NCBI RefSeq assembly: GCF_918741285.1
Contig: NZ_CAKKNC010000001.1
Location: 310,001-374,000, forward strand
DNA from: Sphingobium sp. CECT 9361
GTDB taxonomy: Bacteria; Pseudomonadota; Alphaproteobacteria; Sphingomonadales; Sphingomonadaceae
Length of the DNA stretch: 64,000 nt
Direction: 5' to 3'
The notes below the pieces were generated by a model, which was not told where the DNA came from, did no database searches, and was given only the letters and a program-made list of their open reading frames with translations. A program made the translations under genes and the position numbers. Shown here piece after piece: positions 35,918 to 45,098 of this stretch; the stretch's first letter is position 1; each line of letters opens with the position of its first letter.

Positions 35918-36292
35918 ATGAATCGCACGCCGGATATGGGCCGTTGGCTCGCTGCATTGGTGCTCTCTGCCAGCCCGCTGGCATTGGCAGGGCGCGTCGG
36001 TCGTTTGCACGCCGTATCCGCCGCTGCGCCCGAACCCGTCGGCCTGACCCTGGCCGACGGGCGGCGGGACAGCGCCATCGTCACCAGCCTGCGCAGCGAC
36101 GGCCCTGCCGAGCGCGGCGGCCTGGCGGTGGGCGATGAGGTGCAGGCGGTGGATGGCCATCGCGTGCGCGGGGCAGCGTCCGTGCGGCACGATTTGCGCC
36201 ATGCCCAACACTGCAATGTCGCGATAGATTTGCGTCGCGGCGGTCGTCCGCTTGTGGCAACAGTGGGTCGCTGCGGGCGAACGACCGGGTAA
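35918..36292 (+). CDS. Small exported PDZ-domain protein
   Basis: A 124-residue protein with an N-terminal hydrophobic segment (WLAALVLSASPLALAG) and one PDZ domain: VTSLRSDGPAERGGLAVGDEVQAVDGHRV is the carboxylate-binding and helix region. It lies 15 bases before the response regulator gene, so it may belong to the sensing side of the two-component system. No protease domain is present. Confidence 0.7.
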   Translation: MNRTPDMGRWLAALVLSASPLALAGRVGRLHAVSAAAPEPVGLTLADGRRDSAIVTSLRSDGPAERGGLAVGDEVQAVDGHRVRGAASVRHDLRHAQHCNVAIDLRRGGRPLVATVGRCGRTTG

Positions 36293-36307
36293 GAGGAACG
36301 CGACGCG

Positions 36308-36988
36308 ATGGGGCGGAAAATATTGGTGGTCGAGGACGATCGCACCACGGCTGAATTCATTTTGAAAGGCCTGGCCGAGCATGGCCATGTCGGCGATCAT
36401 GCAGCGACAGGCCGCGATGGCCTCTTCCTTGCCACCGATGGCGGCTATGACGCGATTGTGCTGGACCGGATGTTGCCCGGCATGGATGGCATGGGTGTGT
36501 TGCAGGCGCTGCGCGCGGCGGGGATCGAAACGCCCGTGATCTTCCTGTCCGCGCTGGGATCGACGGACGACAGGGTTGCAGGGCTGACCGCAGGGTCGGA
36601 CGATTATCTGGTCAAGCCGTTCGCTTTTGCCGAGCTGCTGGCGCGGCTCGAACTGCTTATGCGGCGACGGGGTAGCGGCACGCCGGTCGAAACGGTTCTC
36701 ACCTCTGGAACGCTGGCCATGGACCTGTTGAAGCGCCACGTGAAACGCGGCGACCGACCGCTCGACCTGCAACCGCGCGAGTTCCGCTTGCTCGAATATC
36801 TCATGCGGCATGAGGGGCAGGTAGTGACGCGCACCATGTTGCTGGAAGGCGTGTGGGATTATCACTTCGATCCCGGAACGAATGTCATCGACGTCCATAT
36901 TAGTCGTCTGCGCCGCAAGGTGGATGGCGAGGGTGATCTTACGCTGATCCATACCGTGCGCGGCGCGGGATACAGGCTGGGCGGGTGA
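36308..36988 (+). CDS. OmpR-family response regulator
   Basis: A 226-residue regulator: receiver domain with VVEDDR, the phosphorylated Asp in IVLDRMLPGMDG, Thr/Ser switch in IFLSALG and the Lys in YLVKPF; a winged-helix output domain with LQPREFRLLEYLMRH, NVIDVHISRLRRKVD and TVRGAGYRL. It is coupled to the kinase by a GTGA overlap. Given its place, it may control the divergent mprF/acvB group. Confidence 0.94.
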   Translation: MGRKILVVEDDRTTAEFILKGLAEHGHVGDHAATGRDGLFLATDGGYDAIVLDRMLPGMDGMGVLQALRAAGIETPVIFLSALGSTDDRVAGLTAGSDDYLVKPFAFAELLARLELLMRRRGSGTPVETVLTSGTLAMDLLKRHVKRGDRPLDLQPREFRLLEYLMRHEGQVVTRTMLLEGVWDYHFDPGTNVIDVHISRLRRKVDGEGDLTLIHTVRGAGYRLGG

Positions 36989-38361
36989 GCGCTGCTGTAA
37001 TGGCGCTTTGGGATCGTGTGACACGATGGCTGCGCTCCTCTCATGTGCGGTTTCTGGGTCTCATCCTGCTGCTTGAATTGCTGTTCGGGGCGGCGGTGAT
37101 GCTATCGGTGACTCAGTTGATTCGCGCCGAACTGGACGCAGCGGACAGCGATCTGGCAGGGCAGTTGCATAGCGATCTGGCGGCTGTGGCGCGGGAACAG
37201 GGGATCGAAGCGCTCGCGCGAATGATTGCCGCGCGCGTTGCCGACGACAGCGATGAAGTGATTCTGCTGAGTCGCCCCGATGGCAGGCGGATTGCCGGTA
37301 ATCTCAGCACATGGCCGCCTGTCGTTCCGCCGGCTACCCGCTGGACAACGGTGGACCTGTATCGCACGGGTGACGATCAGCCGGGCCAGTTCGGCATATT
37401 GGCCGCGCGCCTGCCCGGTGGCGTGCGGCTGTTGGCGGGGCACCGCGTCGACGAAAGCGCCCAGTTCCGGCAAAGGGTCGAAAGCGCGCTAACGACCGCG
37501 CTCTGGATGGCCCTTCCGTTGGCATTGGCTGGTGCGTGGTTCGCGGTGCACATCATAGATCGGCGAATTGAGCGGATCGTGCTGACGGCGGGGCAAGTGC
37601 GTGCAGGCGACATTGCCCGCCGGGTGCCACTGGATGGATCGGGCGACAGTTTCGATCAACTGGGCGGCGCGATCAACGGGATGCTGGACCGGATCGGCGG
37701 GCTGCTATCCGAATTGCGATTGCTGACGGATAGCATGGCGCATGATCTGCGTTCACCGCTGACCCGGCTGCGCGCGCGGATCGACAGGGCGATGCTCAGC
37801 GACGATCCTGAAGCGTTGCGCGGTGCGATCGAGGGGATCGGGCGCGAGGCGGATCAATTGCTGGCGATGCTGACGACGGCGCTGGAAATCAGCAGGGCCG
37901 AAGCGGGTATCGGGCGGGATCGCTTTTCGGGTGTGGATCTTGCCGAAGCACTGACCGATCTGGCTGAGCTGTACGAGCCTCTGGTCGAGGATGGCGGGCG
38001 GCAGTTGGTGCTGGCGATCACTGCGCGTCCTGTCGTGCAAGCGCATCGCGAATTGCTGGGTCAGGCCGTGTCCAACCTGATCGACAATGCGCTGAAATAT
38101 GGGGCGGGGCGGTTGACGCTCTCTCTAAGCCAGGACGCCGAAGGGGTCGTGATCGCCCTGAGCGACGAAGGGCCGGGGATTCCGCCAGAGCGGGAACGTG
38201 AAGCGACCCGCAGGTTCGGGAGGCTGGATGCGGCGCGCAGCGAAAGCGGCGCAGGCCTTGGCCTGTCGCTGGTAGCCGCTGTCGCGCAATTGCATGGAGG
38301 AACGATGCGGCTGGTGCGGGGCAACGGCACCTTTGCCGTGGAAATGTGCCTTCCGGCCTGA
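36985..38361 (+). CDS. Sensor histidine kinase
   Basis: A 458-residue kinase with two helices (about 23-45 and 168-190) that flank a periplasmic loop of about 125 residues, a HAMP domain (RIERIVLTAGQVRAGDIARRVP), H-box SMAHDLRSPLTRLRARID, N-box SNLIDNALKYG, and DEGPGIP and GAGLGLSLV ATPase motifs. The start is GTG at 36985, overlapping the regulator stop codon; Met6 is an alternative. Confidence 0.92.
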   Translation: MSAAVMALWDRVTRWLRSSHVRFLGLILLLELLFGAAVMLSVTQLIRAELDAADSDLAGQLHSDLAAVAREQGIEALARMIAARVADDSDEVILLSRPDGRRIAGNLSTWPPVVPPATRWTTVDLYRTGDDQPGQFGILAARLPGGVRLLAGHRVDESAQFRQRVESALTTALWMALPLALAGAWFAVHIIDRRIERIVLTAGQVRAGDIARRVPLDGSGDSFDQLGGAINGMLDRIGGLLSELRLLTDSMAHDLRSPLTRLRARIDRAMLSDDPEALRGAIEGIGREADQLLAMLTTALEISRAEAGIGRDRFSGVDLAEALTDLAELYEPLVEDGGRQLVLAITARPVVQAHRELLGQAVSNLIDNALKYGAGRLTLSLSQDAEGVVIALSDEGPGIPPEREREATRRFGRLDAARSESGAGLGLSLVAAVAQLHGGTMRLVRGNGTFAVEMCLPA

Positions 38362-38385
38362 GCCGGGGAAGTCAAGATGTTCAAA

Positions 38386-38433
38386 CGATCGCGGCACGCT
38401 TCGGAGCACGCCTTGGGGGCCGTGCCGCGATCG
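38386..38433. other. 13-bp inverted repeat between convergent genes
   Basis: CGATCGCGGCACG (38386-38398) pairs exactly with 38421-38433 across a 22-base loop, between the kinase gene and the convergent small basic protein gene. There is no T tract, so it is either a weak bidirectional stop signal or an RNA-stabilising hairpin. Confidence 0.6.
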
Positions 38434-38449
38434 CCTGAACCCCATGCGG

Positions 38450-38656
38450 TTAGTTAGCCGCGGGGGTGGCCGTGGTTGTCGTTACGGTCTTTTTCGTGAC
38501 CTTGGCTGCCTTCACCGGCTTCGCTTTATGGTGCTTGGCCGCGGTGTGCTGCTTGACGGCCGTGGTCTTGGGGGCGGCAGTCGCAGCCGAAGCGATCATC
38601 GGGGTGGCCAGGGCGGCAACGGCAACGAGGCCGGACAGGATCATGCGGTTGTTCAT
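38450..38656 (-). CDS. Small secreted basic Ala/Lys/Thr-rich protein (Asr-like)
   Basis: A 68-residue protein with a signal peptide (about 1-24, ending ASAATA) and a mature part of only Ala, Lys, Thr, His, Pro and Val with few others (KQHTAAKHHKAKPVKAAKVTK). Composition and size resemble the periplasmic acid-shock protein Asr, which is processed and buffers acid, although composition alone cannot prove homology. A GAGAG Shine-Dalgarno sequence lies upstream. It faces the histidine kinase gene. Confidence 0.65.
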   Translation of the reverse strand: MNNRMILSGLVAVAALATPMIASAATAAPKTTAVKQHTAAKHHKAKPVKAAKVTKKTVTTTTATPAAN

Positions 38657-38772
38657 AATAAACTCTCCATCAAAACAGGCGGCCCATCGTGGATCGCACA
38701 GCCCTTATGAAGCATCCCGCCAGTCGGCACGCTGACGGCTGAATGAACTTTTTGACATGTTCCGGCGCGCGA

Positions 38773-40470
38773 TCAGTGATCCGATGCGGCGTGCGCTCCT
38801 ATCCCGGTTTCGGAACGAATGCGCTGAGCATCATATCCCGCCTTGTCGATTGCAGCGCGCGGGCCGGTGTCGAGCCGCGAGATGAGCCAGATCGCGATGA
38901 AACCGGCAGGCACGGAGAAGATCGCGGGCGATGAATAAGGGAAAGGCGCGTTTGCCAGCCCCAGCACCTTTTCCCAGATTGCAGGGGACAGCACGGTCAG
39001 GACGAACGCCGTCAGCAAGCCGATGGCACCGCCCCATGCCGCGCCGCGCGTGGTGCAGCCTTTCCACAGCAGCGACAGGATCAGCACCGGGAAGTTGCCC
39101 GAAGCAGCAAGCGCGAAGGCTAGGCTGACCATGAACGCCACATTCTGCTTTTCGAATGCGATCCCCAGCGCCACGGCAACGATGCCGAGCGCCAGCGTCG
39201 TGATGCGCGAAACCTTCAGTTCCTCCGCCGATGTCACCGCGCCTTTGCGAATCACAGTGGCATAAAGATCATGGCTGACCGCCGATGCGCCTGAAAGGGT
39301 GAGGCCCGCCACGACCGCAAGGATGGTCGCAAAAGCGACAGCGGAGATGAAGCCAAGGAACAGGTTGCCGCCAATGGCGTGCGCCAGATGCATCGCAGCC
39401 ATGTTGCCACCGCCGCGCAACGCGCCGTCCGCATCCAGATAGGAAGGATTGGTCGCCACCAGCACGATTGCGCCAAAGCCGATGATGAAGATCAGAATAT
39501 AGAAATAGCCGATCCATGTCGTTGCCCACAGCACCGACTTGCGCGCTTCCTTCGCATCCGGAACGGTGAAGAAGCGCATCAGGATATGCGGCAGGCCCGC
39601 GGTGCCGAAGATGAGCGCGAGGCCCAGCGACATGCCGGAAATAGGATCCTTGATGAAGCCACCCGGCCCCATGATGGACAGACCTTTGGCGGCCGCGTCG
39701 GTAGCGTCGGCGCCTCCTGCGGCGGCAAGCTGGGTCTTGACCTGCACGGCGCGGGCGAAGAGTGCTTCGGGCGAAAAGCCGAATTGCGCGAGGACGGACA
39801 CTGCCATGAAGGTCGCGCCGGACAGCAGCATCACTGCCTTGATGATCTGCACCCATGTCGTCGCGCGCATACCGCCGAACAGGACGTAGAGCATCATCAG
39901 TACGCCGACGATCACGACAGCGTAACTGTACGGCAATCCGAACAGCAATTTGATGAGCTGCCCCGCGCCGACCATCTGCGCGATGAGGTAAAAGGAGACG
40001 ACCAGCAAGGTGCTGCCTGCCGCGAAGCTGCGTACGGGCGGTTGGGCGAAGCGATAGGATGCGACGTCGGCAAAGGTATATTTGCCGAGGTTACGCAGCC
40101 GTTCGGCCATCAGGAACAGCAGGATCGGCCATCCGACGAGGAAGCCCGTGGAGTAGATCAGCCCGTCATAGCCATCGACGAAGATCTGGGCGGAAATGCC
40201 GAGGAAGGACGCCGCGGACATATAGTCGCCTGCCATGGCAAGGCCGTTCTGAAAGCCGGTGATGCCGCCGCCTGCGGTATAGAAATCGCTGGCGGTTTGC
40301 GTCCGGGCAGCAGCAACCTTCGTGATCCAGAGCGTCAGGAGGACGAACGCGCCGAACATGGCGATGGCGACCCAGTTGATGGGTTGCTGCTGCATATCGC
40401 CGGTCAATGCATCGGCAAGCGCCGGGGCAGGGGCAACGAGCAGGGCGGCAGCGATGAAACGCCGCTTCAT
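38773..40470 (-). CDS. actP: Acetate permease ActP, sodium:solute symporter family
   Basis: A 565-residue transporter with about 13 helices, signal-like start and the ActP features [49 protein letters not shown] and [16 protein letters not shown]. It imports acetate and other short acids. The ATG overlaps the stop codon of the DUF485 gene by four bases; the longer frame reaching 40629 is rejected on that basis. Confidence 0.93.
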   Translation of the reverse strand: MKRRFIAAALLVAPAPALADALTGDMQQQPINWVAIAMFGAFVLLTLWITKVAAARTQTASDFYTAGGGITGFQNGLAMAGDYMSAASFLGISAQIFVDGYDGLIYSTGFLVGWPILLFLMAERLRNLGKYTFADVASYRFAQPPVRSFAAGSTLLVVSFYLIAQMVGAGQLIKLLFGLPYSYAVVIVGVLMMLYVLFGGMRATTWVQIIKAVMLLSGATFMAVSVLAQFGFSPEALFARAVQVKTQLAAAGGADATDAAAKGLSIMGPGGFIKDPISGMSLGLALIFGTAGLPHILMRFFTVPDAKEARKSVLWATTWIGYFYILIFIIGFGAIVLVATNPSYLDADGALRGGGNMAAMHLAHAIGGNLFLGFISAVAFATILAVVAGLTLSGASAVSHDLYATVIRKGAVTSAEELKVSRITTLALGIVAVALGIAFEKQNVAFMVSLAFALAASGNFPVLILSLLWKGCTTRGAAWGGAIGLLTAFVLTVLSPAIWEKVLGLANAPFPYSSPAIFSVPAGFIAIWLISRLDTGPRAAIDKAGYDAQRIRSETGIGAHAASDH

Positions 40471-40805
40471 GCGCTCACTTCCGCCACGATCAACGCCAGT
40501 TCGCGATCGTACACGGTATTGCACCGCCAAACATGCAGCCCCGTCAGTGCTATGGCGAACAGGATGAGGCCCATGCCGATGGGTACGCCGATGGACGTGA
40601 CTCCCGTGCCGATGGGCGATGCCATCCATTGCTTTTCAAACGCCATCAGCAGGGTAAACACGGTGAACGCCCCCAGCATGATTGCCGCCAGCAACCAGCC
40701 AAGTCGGGACCGGCGCCGCACCAGCGAATGATAATGCGGGCTGGCATCCAGCCTGCCGATGATATCCTCTGCCACGCTCTGTCCCCTGGTTCGATGCTTT
40801 GCCAT
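40467..40805 (-). CDS. yjcH: DUF485 membrane protein, ActP partner (YjcH)
   Basis: A 112-residue protein with two helices ([23 protein letters not shown] and [20 protein letters not shown] region) and the DUF485 start [14 protein letters not shown]. It is the small partner found with ActP in many proteobacteria. Start is MAKHRTRG at 40805; Met seven codons upstream is an option, as no strong ribosome-binding site is seen. Confidence 0.88.
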   Translation of the reverse strand: MAKHRTRGQSVAEDIIGRLDASPHYHSLVRRRSRLGWLLAAIMLGAFTVFTLLMAFEKQWMASPIGTGVTSIGVPIGMGLILFAIALTGLHVWRCNTVYDRELALIVAEVSA

Positions 40806-40871
40806 ATGTTGCCACGGTAGGACCATATGTCCGGGTAGCCAACAAGCGATCAAGGCGTTAAGGGGCTGCGC

Positions 40872-41282
40872 ATGAACCGGCGGGGGGCCATCGGCGCACA
40901 AGCGCGACACCAGTGGATACTGGCGGTGTTGCTGCTTGCGATGTTTGCGCGCTTGCTGGTGCCTGCGGGCTGGATGCCGTCCACCGATGTCGGCCGGGGT
41001 TACACGATTACATTGTGTACCGGCTCTGGCGCGATGGCGGCCTGGGTCGATGCCGATGGCACGGTTCGCAAGAACAAGCCTGCGACCAGCGACCGTACCG
41101 ATCAGCCCTGCGCCTTTGCCGGGTTCCTCAATGTCGTCGCGCTGGCCGATCCGGTCGGGCAGGCCGTACGCTTCGTCGTCTTCGTTTTGCCGCAGGGCGT
41201 GTTGCCCATCGTCAGCGTGGCGATCGGGCGCGGTCTTGCCGCACCGCCGCCACCGCCCACCGGACCGCCCGCCATCCTCTGA
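40872..41282 (+). CDS. DUF2946-like membrane protein
   Basis: A 136-residue protein with an N-terminal helix (WILAVLLLAMFARLLVPAGWMP), the ITLCTGSG motif and QPCAFAGFL, which matches the DUF2946 pattern of paired cysteines, then a second helix and a proline-rich tail. The family often accompanies TonB receptors for copper or other metals. It is followed by a terminator-like hairpin before the receptor gene. Confidence 0.7.
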   Translation: MNRRGAIGAQARHQWILAVLLLAMFARLLVPAGWMPSTDVGRGYTITLCTGSGAMAAWVDADGTVRKNKPATSDRTDQPCAFAGFLNVVALADPVGQAVRFVVFVLPQGVLPIVSVAIGRGLAAPPPPPTGPPAIL

Positions 41283-41290
41283 CACATTTG

Positions 41291-41320
41291 GCCCTGCGTG
41301 ACGCGGGGCGCTTTTTGTTT
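41291..41320 (+). terminator. Hairpin with T tract between DUF2946 and receptor genes
   Basis: GCCCTGCG (41291-41298) and CGCGGGGC (41302-41309) form an 8-bp stem with one G-U pair, followed by G and CTTTTTGTTT. It lies 16 bases before the receptor start codon, so it may act as an attenuator or leave the receptor less expressed than the first gene. Confidence 0.55.
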
Positions 41321-41335
41321 CCAGAGGATATTTCC

Positions 41336-43333
41336 ATGAAGAATTTTGCTCGCGCCCTTACCGGCGCGTCGTTGCTTGCCGTTCTCGTTTCCACGCCCGC
41401 ATTTGCCGATGAGACGAGTGCAGATGGCCCCATCATTGTTACTGCCGAGCGCATTCTGGCTGAAGCGCAGGCGCAAGCCGCGCGCACGCCGGGCGGAACC
41501 GATATCGTGGCGGCGGAAGACTATAAGGACAAGGCCGCCGTCAGCCTGCGCGATGCGCTGGGCTTTTCGCCGGGCGTTTATACGCAGCCGCGTTTCGGGC
41601 AGGAAGTGCGCCTGTCGATCCGCGGTTCGGGTCTGTCGCGCGGATTCCATATGCGTGGGCTGACGCTGTTGCAGGACGGCATTCCGATCAACCTTGCCGA
41701 CAATAATGGCGACTTTCAGGAACTCGACCCCACCATCTTTCAGCATCTGGAAGTGTATCGCGGTGCCAATGCTCTGCGTTTCGGCAGCGCGACTTTGGGC
41801 GGCGCAATCAATGGCGTGACGCCGACAGGACGGACGGCGCCGGGCGTTACGCTGCGCGTCGACGGTGGGAGTTTCGAGACATTTCGCGGGCTTGCCACCG
41901 TGGGTTATGCCGATGACCGCGCAGATGTATGGGTTGCCGTCGCAGGCGATACCTCCAGCAGCGACCGCCAGCACGGCGACCGACATGCGTTCCGGTTCAA
42001 CGGTAATGTCGGCCTGCGCCTGACCGACCGAATCGAAACGCGCTTTTATGCCAGTGCACAGACGATCCGGCAGGAACTGGCCGGTGCGCTCAACCTAGCT
42101 AAGGTGCTGAGCGAGCCGAAGACCGGCAATTTCGTCGGCAATCAGAAGCGCGATATCGATTCGCTGCGTCTGCAGAATCGCACGCGCTTTTCTATTGGCG
42201 ACACAGGGACGCTGGACGTGGGTGTGTTCCTGAACCAGAAATCGCTTTTCCATCCGATCTTTGACGTGATCGATCAGGATTCCACCGATTACGGCGTTTA
42301 TGGCCGCTATGAGCAAAGCTGGGATCGGGTGGCGCTGACCGCCGGGGCGACGAGCCGCTGGGGCCGGGTCAACGCGCTCCAATATGCCAACGTCAATGGT
42401 CACGCAGTTGGCGCGCCGAAGGCAAGTGCGCTGCAGACCGCGCGGACGACCGATGTGTATGGCGAAGTGCGTGTTGCGCCCATTGCGGACCTGTGGCTGA
42501 TCGCGGGCGGCGTGTATATCGACGGGCGCCGGACTGTCGAAAATCGCCTTAATCCGCTGGCTAGCGATGGCGAGAGCTTCTCCGAATTCACGCCCAAGTT
42601 CGGCGTGCTGTATCAACCTTCCGCCGCCATTCAGCTTTATGCCAATTACAGCCGGTCGGCCGAGTTGCCCGGTTTCAGCGAACTGGCCGCAGCGCAGCCC
42701 AATCCGGGGTTCGTAGCGTTGAAGCCACAGACGGCATGGACCGCTGAGTTCGGGACGCGCGGTAAGGTGGGCATTGCGTCCTGGGATGTCAGCTTTTACC
42801 GCGCTGACCTGAAGAAAGAGCTGCTGCAATATTCCGTGGTGCCGGGCGTGATTCCCGTCTCCACGTTCAATGCAGGCAAGACGCGGCATCAGGGGATCGA
42901 GGCGGGATTGGACCTCGCATTGATGCCTTGGGCAACCTTGCGTCAGGTCTATACCCTGTCCGACTTTACCTTCCGCAACGATGTGCAGTTCGGCAACAAC
43001 CGCCTGCCCGTGATCGCGACGCATCTTTATCGTGCGGAATTGCGGCTGGGGACGGAGGCATTCACAGTTGCGCCCAATTTCGAATGGGTGCCGCGTGCGG
43101 CCTATGCCGATTATGCCAATACGACCCGACCCGATGGCTATACGCTGCTGGGCCTCACCGCCCATGCGCAGGTCATGAAGGGCGTCACGCTCTTTGCCGA
43201 TGCGCGTAACCTGACCGGCAAGAAAGCAGTGGGCGATATTGGGGCGGTCGTGCGGGTCACGGGTCCGGCGCAGGCGCTTTATTACCCTGTCGAGCGTCGG
43301 GCATTCTCGCTCGGCGTCCGGGCAGCGTTTTAA
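41336..43333 (+). CDS. TonB-dependent outer-membrane receptor
   Basis: A 665-residue receptor with signal peptide (to AFADE, about residue 25), TonB box-like region (IIVTAERI), plug domain (RDALGFSPGVYTQP, RLSIRGSGL, NDNGDFQEL-like segment ADNNGDFQELDP) and a beta barrel ending in RRAFSLGVRAAF with terminal Phe. The substrate is unproven; its DUF2946 and PepSY neighbours suggest a metal or metal chelate such as copper or iron-siderophore. Confidence 0.9.
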   Translation: MKNFARALTGASLLAVLVSTPAFADETSADGPIIVTAERILAEAQAQAARTPGGTDIVAAEDYKDKAAVSLRDALGFSPGVYTQPRFGQEVRLSIRGSGLSRGFHMRGLTLLQDGIPINLADNNGDFQELDPTIFQHLEVYRGANALRFGSATLGGAINGVTPTGRTAPGVTLRVDGGSFETFRGLATVGYADDRADVWVAVAGDTSSSDRQHGDRHAFRFNGNVGLRLTDRIETRFYASAQTIRQELAGALNLAKVLSEPKTGNFVGNQKRDIDSLRLQNRTRFSIGDTGTLDVGVFLNQKSLFHPIFDVIDQDSTDYGVYGRYEQSWDRVALTAGATSRWGRVNALQYANVNGHAVGAPKASALQTARTTDVYGEVRVAPIADLWLIAGGVYIDGRRTVENRLNPLASDGESFSEFTPKFGVLYQPSAAIQLYANYSRSAELPGFSELAAAQPNPGFVALKPQTAWTAEFGTRGKVGIASWDVSFYRADLKKELLQYSVVPGVIPVSTFNAGKTRHQGIEAGLDLALMPWATLRQVYTLSDFTFRNDVQFGNNRLPVIATHLYRAELRLGTEAFTVAPNFEWVPRAAYADYANTTRPDGYTLLGLTAHAQVMKGVTLFADARNLTGKKAVGDIGAVVRVTGPAQALYYPVERRAFSLGVRAAF

Positions 43334-43347
43334 AGGAAGGGCGAGTC

Positions 43348-44637
43348 ATGGACAGCACATCCTTTTATCGGACCGTGTGGCGCTGGCATTTCTATGCCGG
43401 GCTGATCGTTATGCCCGTGCTGCTGTGGCTCGCCACGACCGGCGCGCTCTATCTCTACAAGCCGGAGATCGAGCGCGCTTATTATGGCGGATGGACGCAG
43501 CAACACTTGGCCGGTCCGCCGGTCAGCCTCGCGCAGATTGCCCGCAATGTCGAAATCCAGACACATGGCAAGGTGACTCGGATCGAGCGGCCAGCCGATC
43601 CGGGCGAAAGCTGGCGCGTCGGCGTGGCGATGCCGGACGGTGCAAAGCGCACGGCCTTTGTCGATCCGGCAATGGGTCTGGTGCTCGGTTCCATGAACGG
43701 TGGCGGGTTGATGGAGACCGTGAAGGAACTGCACAGCCTCGCGATCACCGGCCCGGTCGGCAATAGGTTGGTGGAGATCGTGGCGGGGTGGGCGATCCTG
43801 CTTTGCATCACGGGCTTTATCCTGTGGTGGCCACGCGGGACCAATCGCGCGCTGGCTCTGCGCGGTTCGCCCAGACACCGCCGGTTCTGGCGGGATTTGC
43901 ATGCGTCCATAGGCGCGCTGGTCGGCGGCGTGCTGCTGTTCCTCGCGCTGACGGGTATGCCGTGGTCGGGCGTGTGGGGTGGATGGTTGCGCGATGGCGT
44001 GAATGCGGCAGGCTTGGGCCGTCCTGCCGCGCCGGTCCCTTCAGCGAGCGAACATGCCGATCATGAAACGACGCAGACGTTGCCCTGGTCGATGCGCGAT
44101 GGGGCCATGCCGATGGCGCATCATGCTCATTCTATCGGACCCGATCGGGTTGCGGCAATCGCGGCGGGACGGGGGATGGACGGTGCATTGAGCCTGTCAT
44201 TCCCCAAAGCGCCGGGTGCACCATGGGTCGCGACCGTTCCGGTAACGCGGGTGCAGGACAGCCATGTGCTGTTCGTCGATCCCGCCGACGGGCGCATATT
44301 GCAGGACGCGCGCTTTGCCGATTTCGGCGCGGGTGCGCAGGGTATCGAATGGGGCATCTACACCCATCAGGGCCAGCAATATGGTGAGATCAATCGTCTG
44401 ATCATGCTGGCCGGATGCGTCGGCATATGGTTGCTGGCGGCATCGTCGCTGATGCTGTGGTGGAAACGCCGTCGCGATGGTCGTCTGTCGGCCCCGCCAC
44501 GCGCCGTTCCCGAGCATGGGATGAAGGGCGTTGCGATGGCTATGCTGGCAATCGGTGCGCTGTTCCCGCTGACCGGGGCGACGATGGTGGTGGCGTTGAT
44601 CGGCGAAAAGCTGATGCGGCGCGGGGCTAAGGCTTAA
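43348..44637 (+). CDS. PepSY-associated transmembrane protein
   Basis: A 429-residue inner-membrane protein with four helices and the PepSY_TM pattern: WRWHFYAGLIVMPVLLWLATTGALYLYKPEIE, ELHSLAITGPVGNRLVEI, WRDLHASIGALVGGVLLFLALTGMPW, EWGIYTHQGQQYG. A Met/His-rich loop (MPMAHHAH) could bind metal. Such proteins are thought to reduce or pass on imported metal ions. It starts 15 bases after the receptor gene and ends in a TTAA shared with the convergent DUF983 stop codon. Confidence 0.87.
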   Translation: MDSTSFYRTVWRWHFYAGLIVMPVLLWLATTGALYLYKPEIERAYYGGWTQQHLAGPPVSLAQIARNVEIQTHGKVTRIERPADPGESWRVGVAMPDGAKRTAFVDPAMGLVLGSMNGGGLMETVKELHSLAITGPVGNRLVEIVAGWAILLCITGFILWWPRGTNRALALRGSPRHRRFWRDLHASIGALVGGVLLFLALTGMPWSGVWGGWLRDGVNAAGLGRPAAPVPSASEHADHETTQTLPWSMRDGAMPMAHHAHSIGPDRVAAIAAGRGMDGALSLSFPKAPGAPWVATVPVTRVQDSHVLFVDPADGRILQDARFADFGAGAQGIEWGIYTHQGQQYGEINRLIMLAGCVGIWLLAASSLMLWWKRRRDGRLSAPPRAVPEHGMKGVAMAMLAIGALFPLTGATMVVALIGEKLMRRGAKA

Positions 44638-45017
44638 CGGGCGAAACCGTGCATGCGGCGGCTCCACTGGAACGCAATCACGGCGGCCTTCGCCGGTTGG
44701 ATGAGGGCCGCCGCCAGCACAAGCGCCAATATCGGCCACAGGAAAATCTGCACGCCCATCGGCACGCCCAGATGCACAGTCTCGATCATGATGGGCACGA
44801 GAATGTGGCCGAGCAGAATGATGACGATATAGGATGGGAAGTCATCCGCCTGATGCTGGTCCCACGCTGTCCCGCAATGGCTGCAAGCCGTAACGGGCTT
44901 CAGGAACCGTCCGAACATCTTGCCTTCGCCACATGCAGGGCACCGATTGCGGAGGGCGCGGAGCAGCGCCGGGCCGAAGGGGCGGGCCGGATCGGCAGGC
45001 AGGTTGTTCTGAGGCAT
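44634..45017 (-). CDS. DUF983 membrane protein
   Basis: A 127-residue protein with the family zinc-ribbon-like motifs RNRCPACGEGKMF and CSHCGTAWDQHQADDFPSY followed by two helices (IVIILLGHILVPIMIE, IFLWPILALVLAAALI). The role is unknown, although DUF983 genes are often near cytochrome oxidase or haem genes; here its neighbours are metal uptake and pabB. Confidence 0.9.
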   Translation of the reverse strand: MPQNNLPADPARPFGPALLRALRNRCPACGEGKMFGRFLKPVTACSHCGTAWDQHQADDFPSYIVIILLGHILVPIMIETVHLGVPMGVQIFLWPILALVLAAALIQPAKAAVIAFQWSRRMHGFAR

Positions 45018-45098
45018 GTTACCTAGATAGGGGCGAACGCGGAAAGTCGCAACGTTGCCCTAGCCATTCCCTGCGATCCTTGCCACAACACGCAACCC

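Noticed and set aside
38386..38433. Inverted repeat read as an intrinsic terminator
   Set aside because: There is no T tract on either side and the loop is 22 bases; kept only as an inverted repeat.
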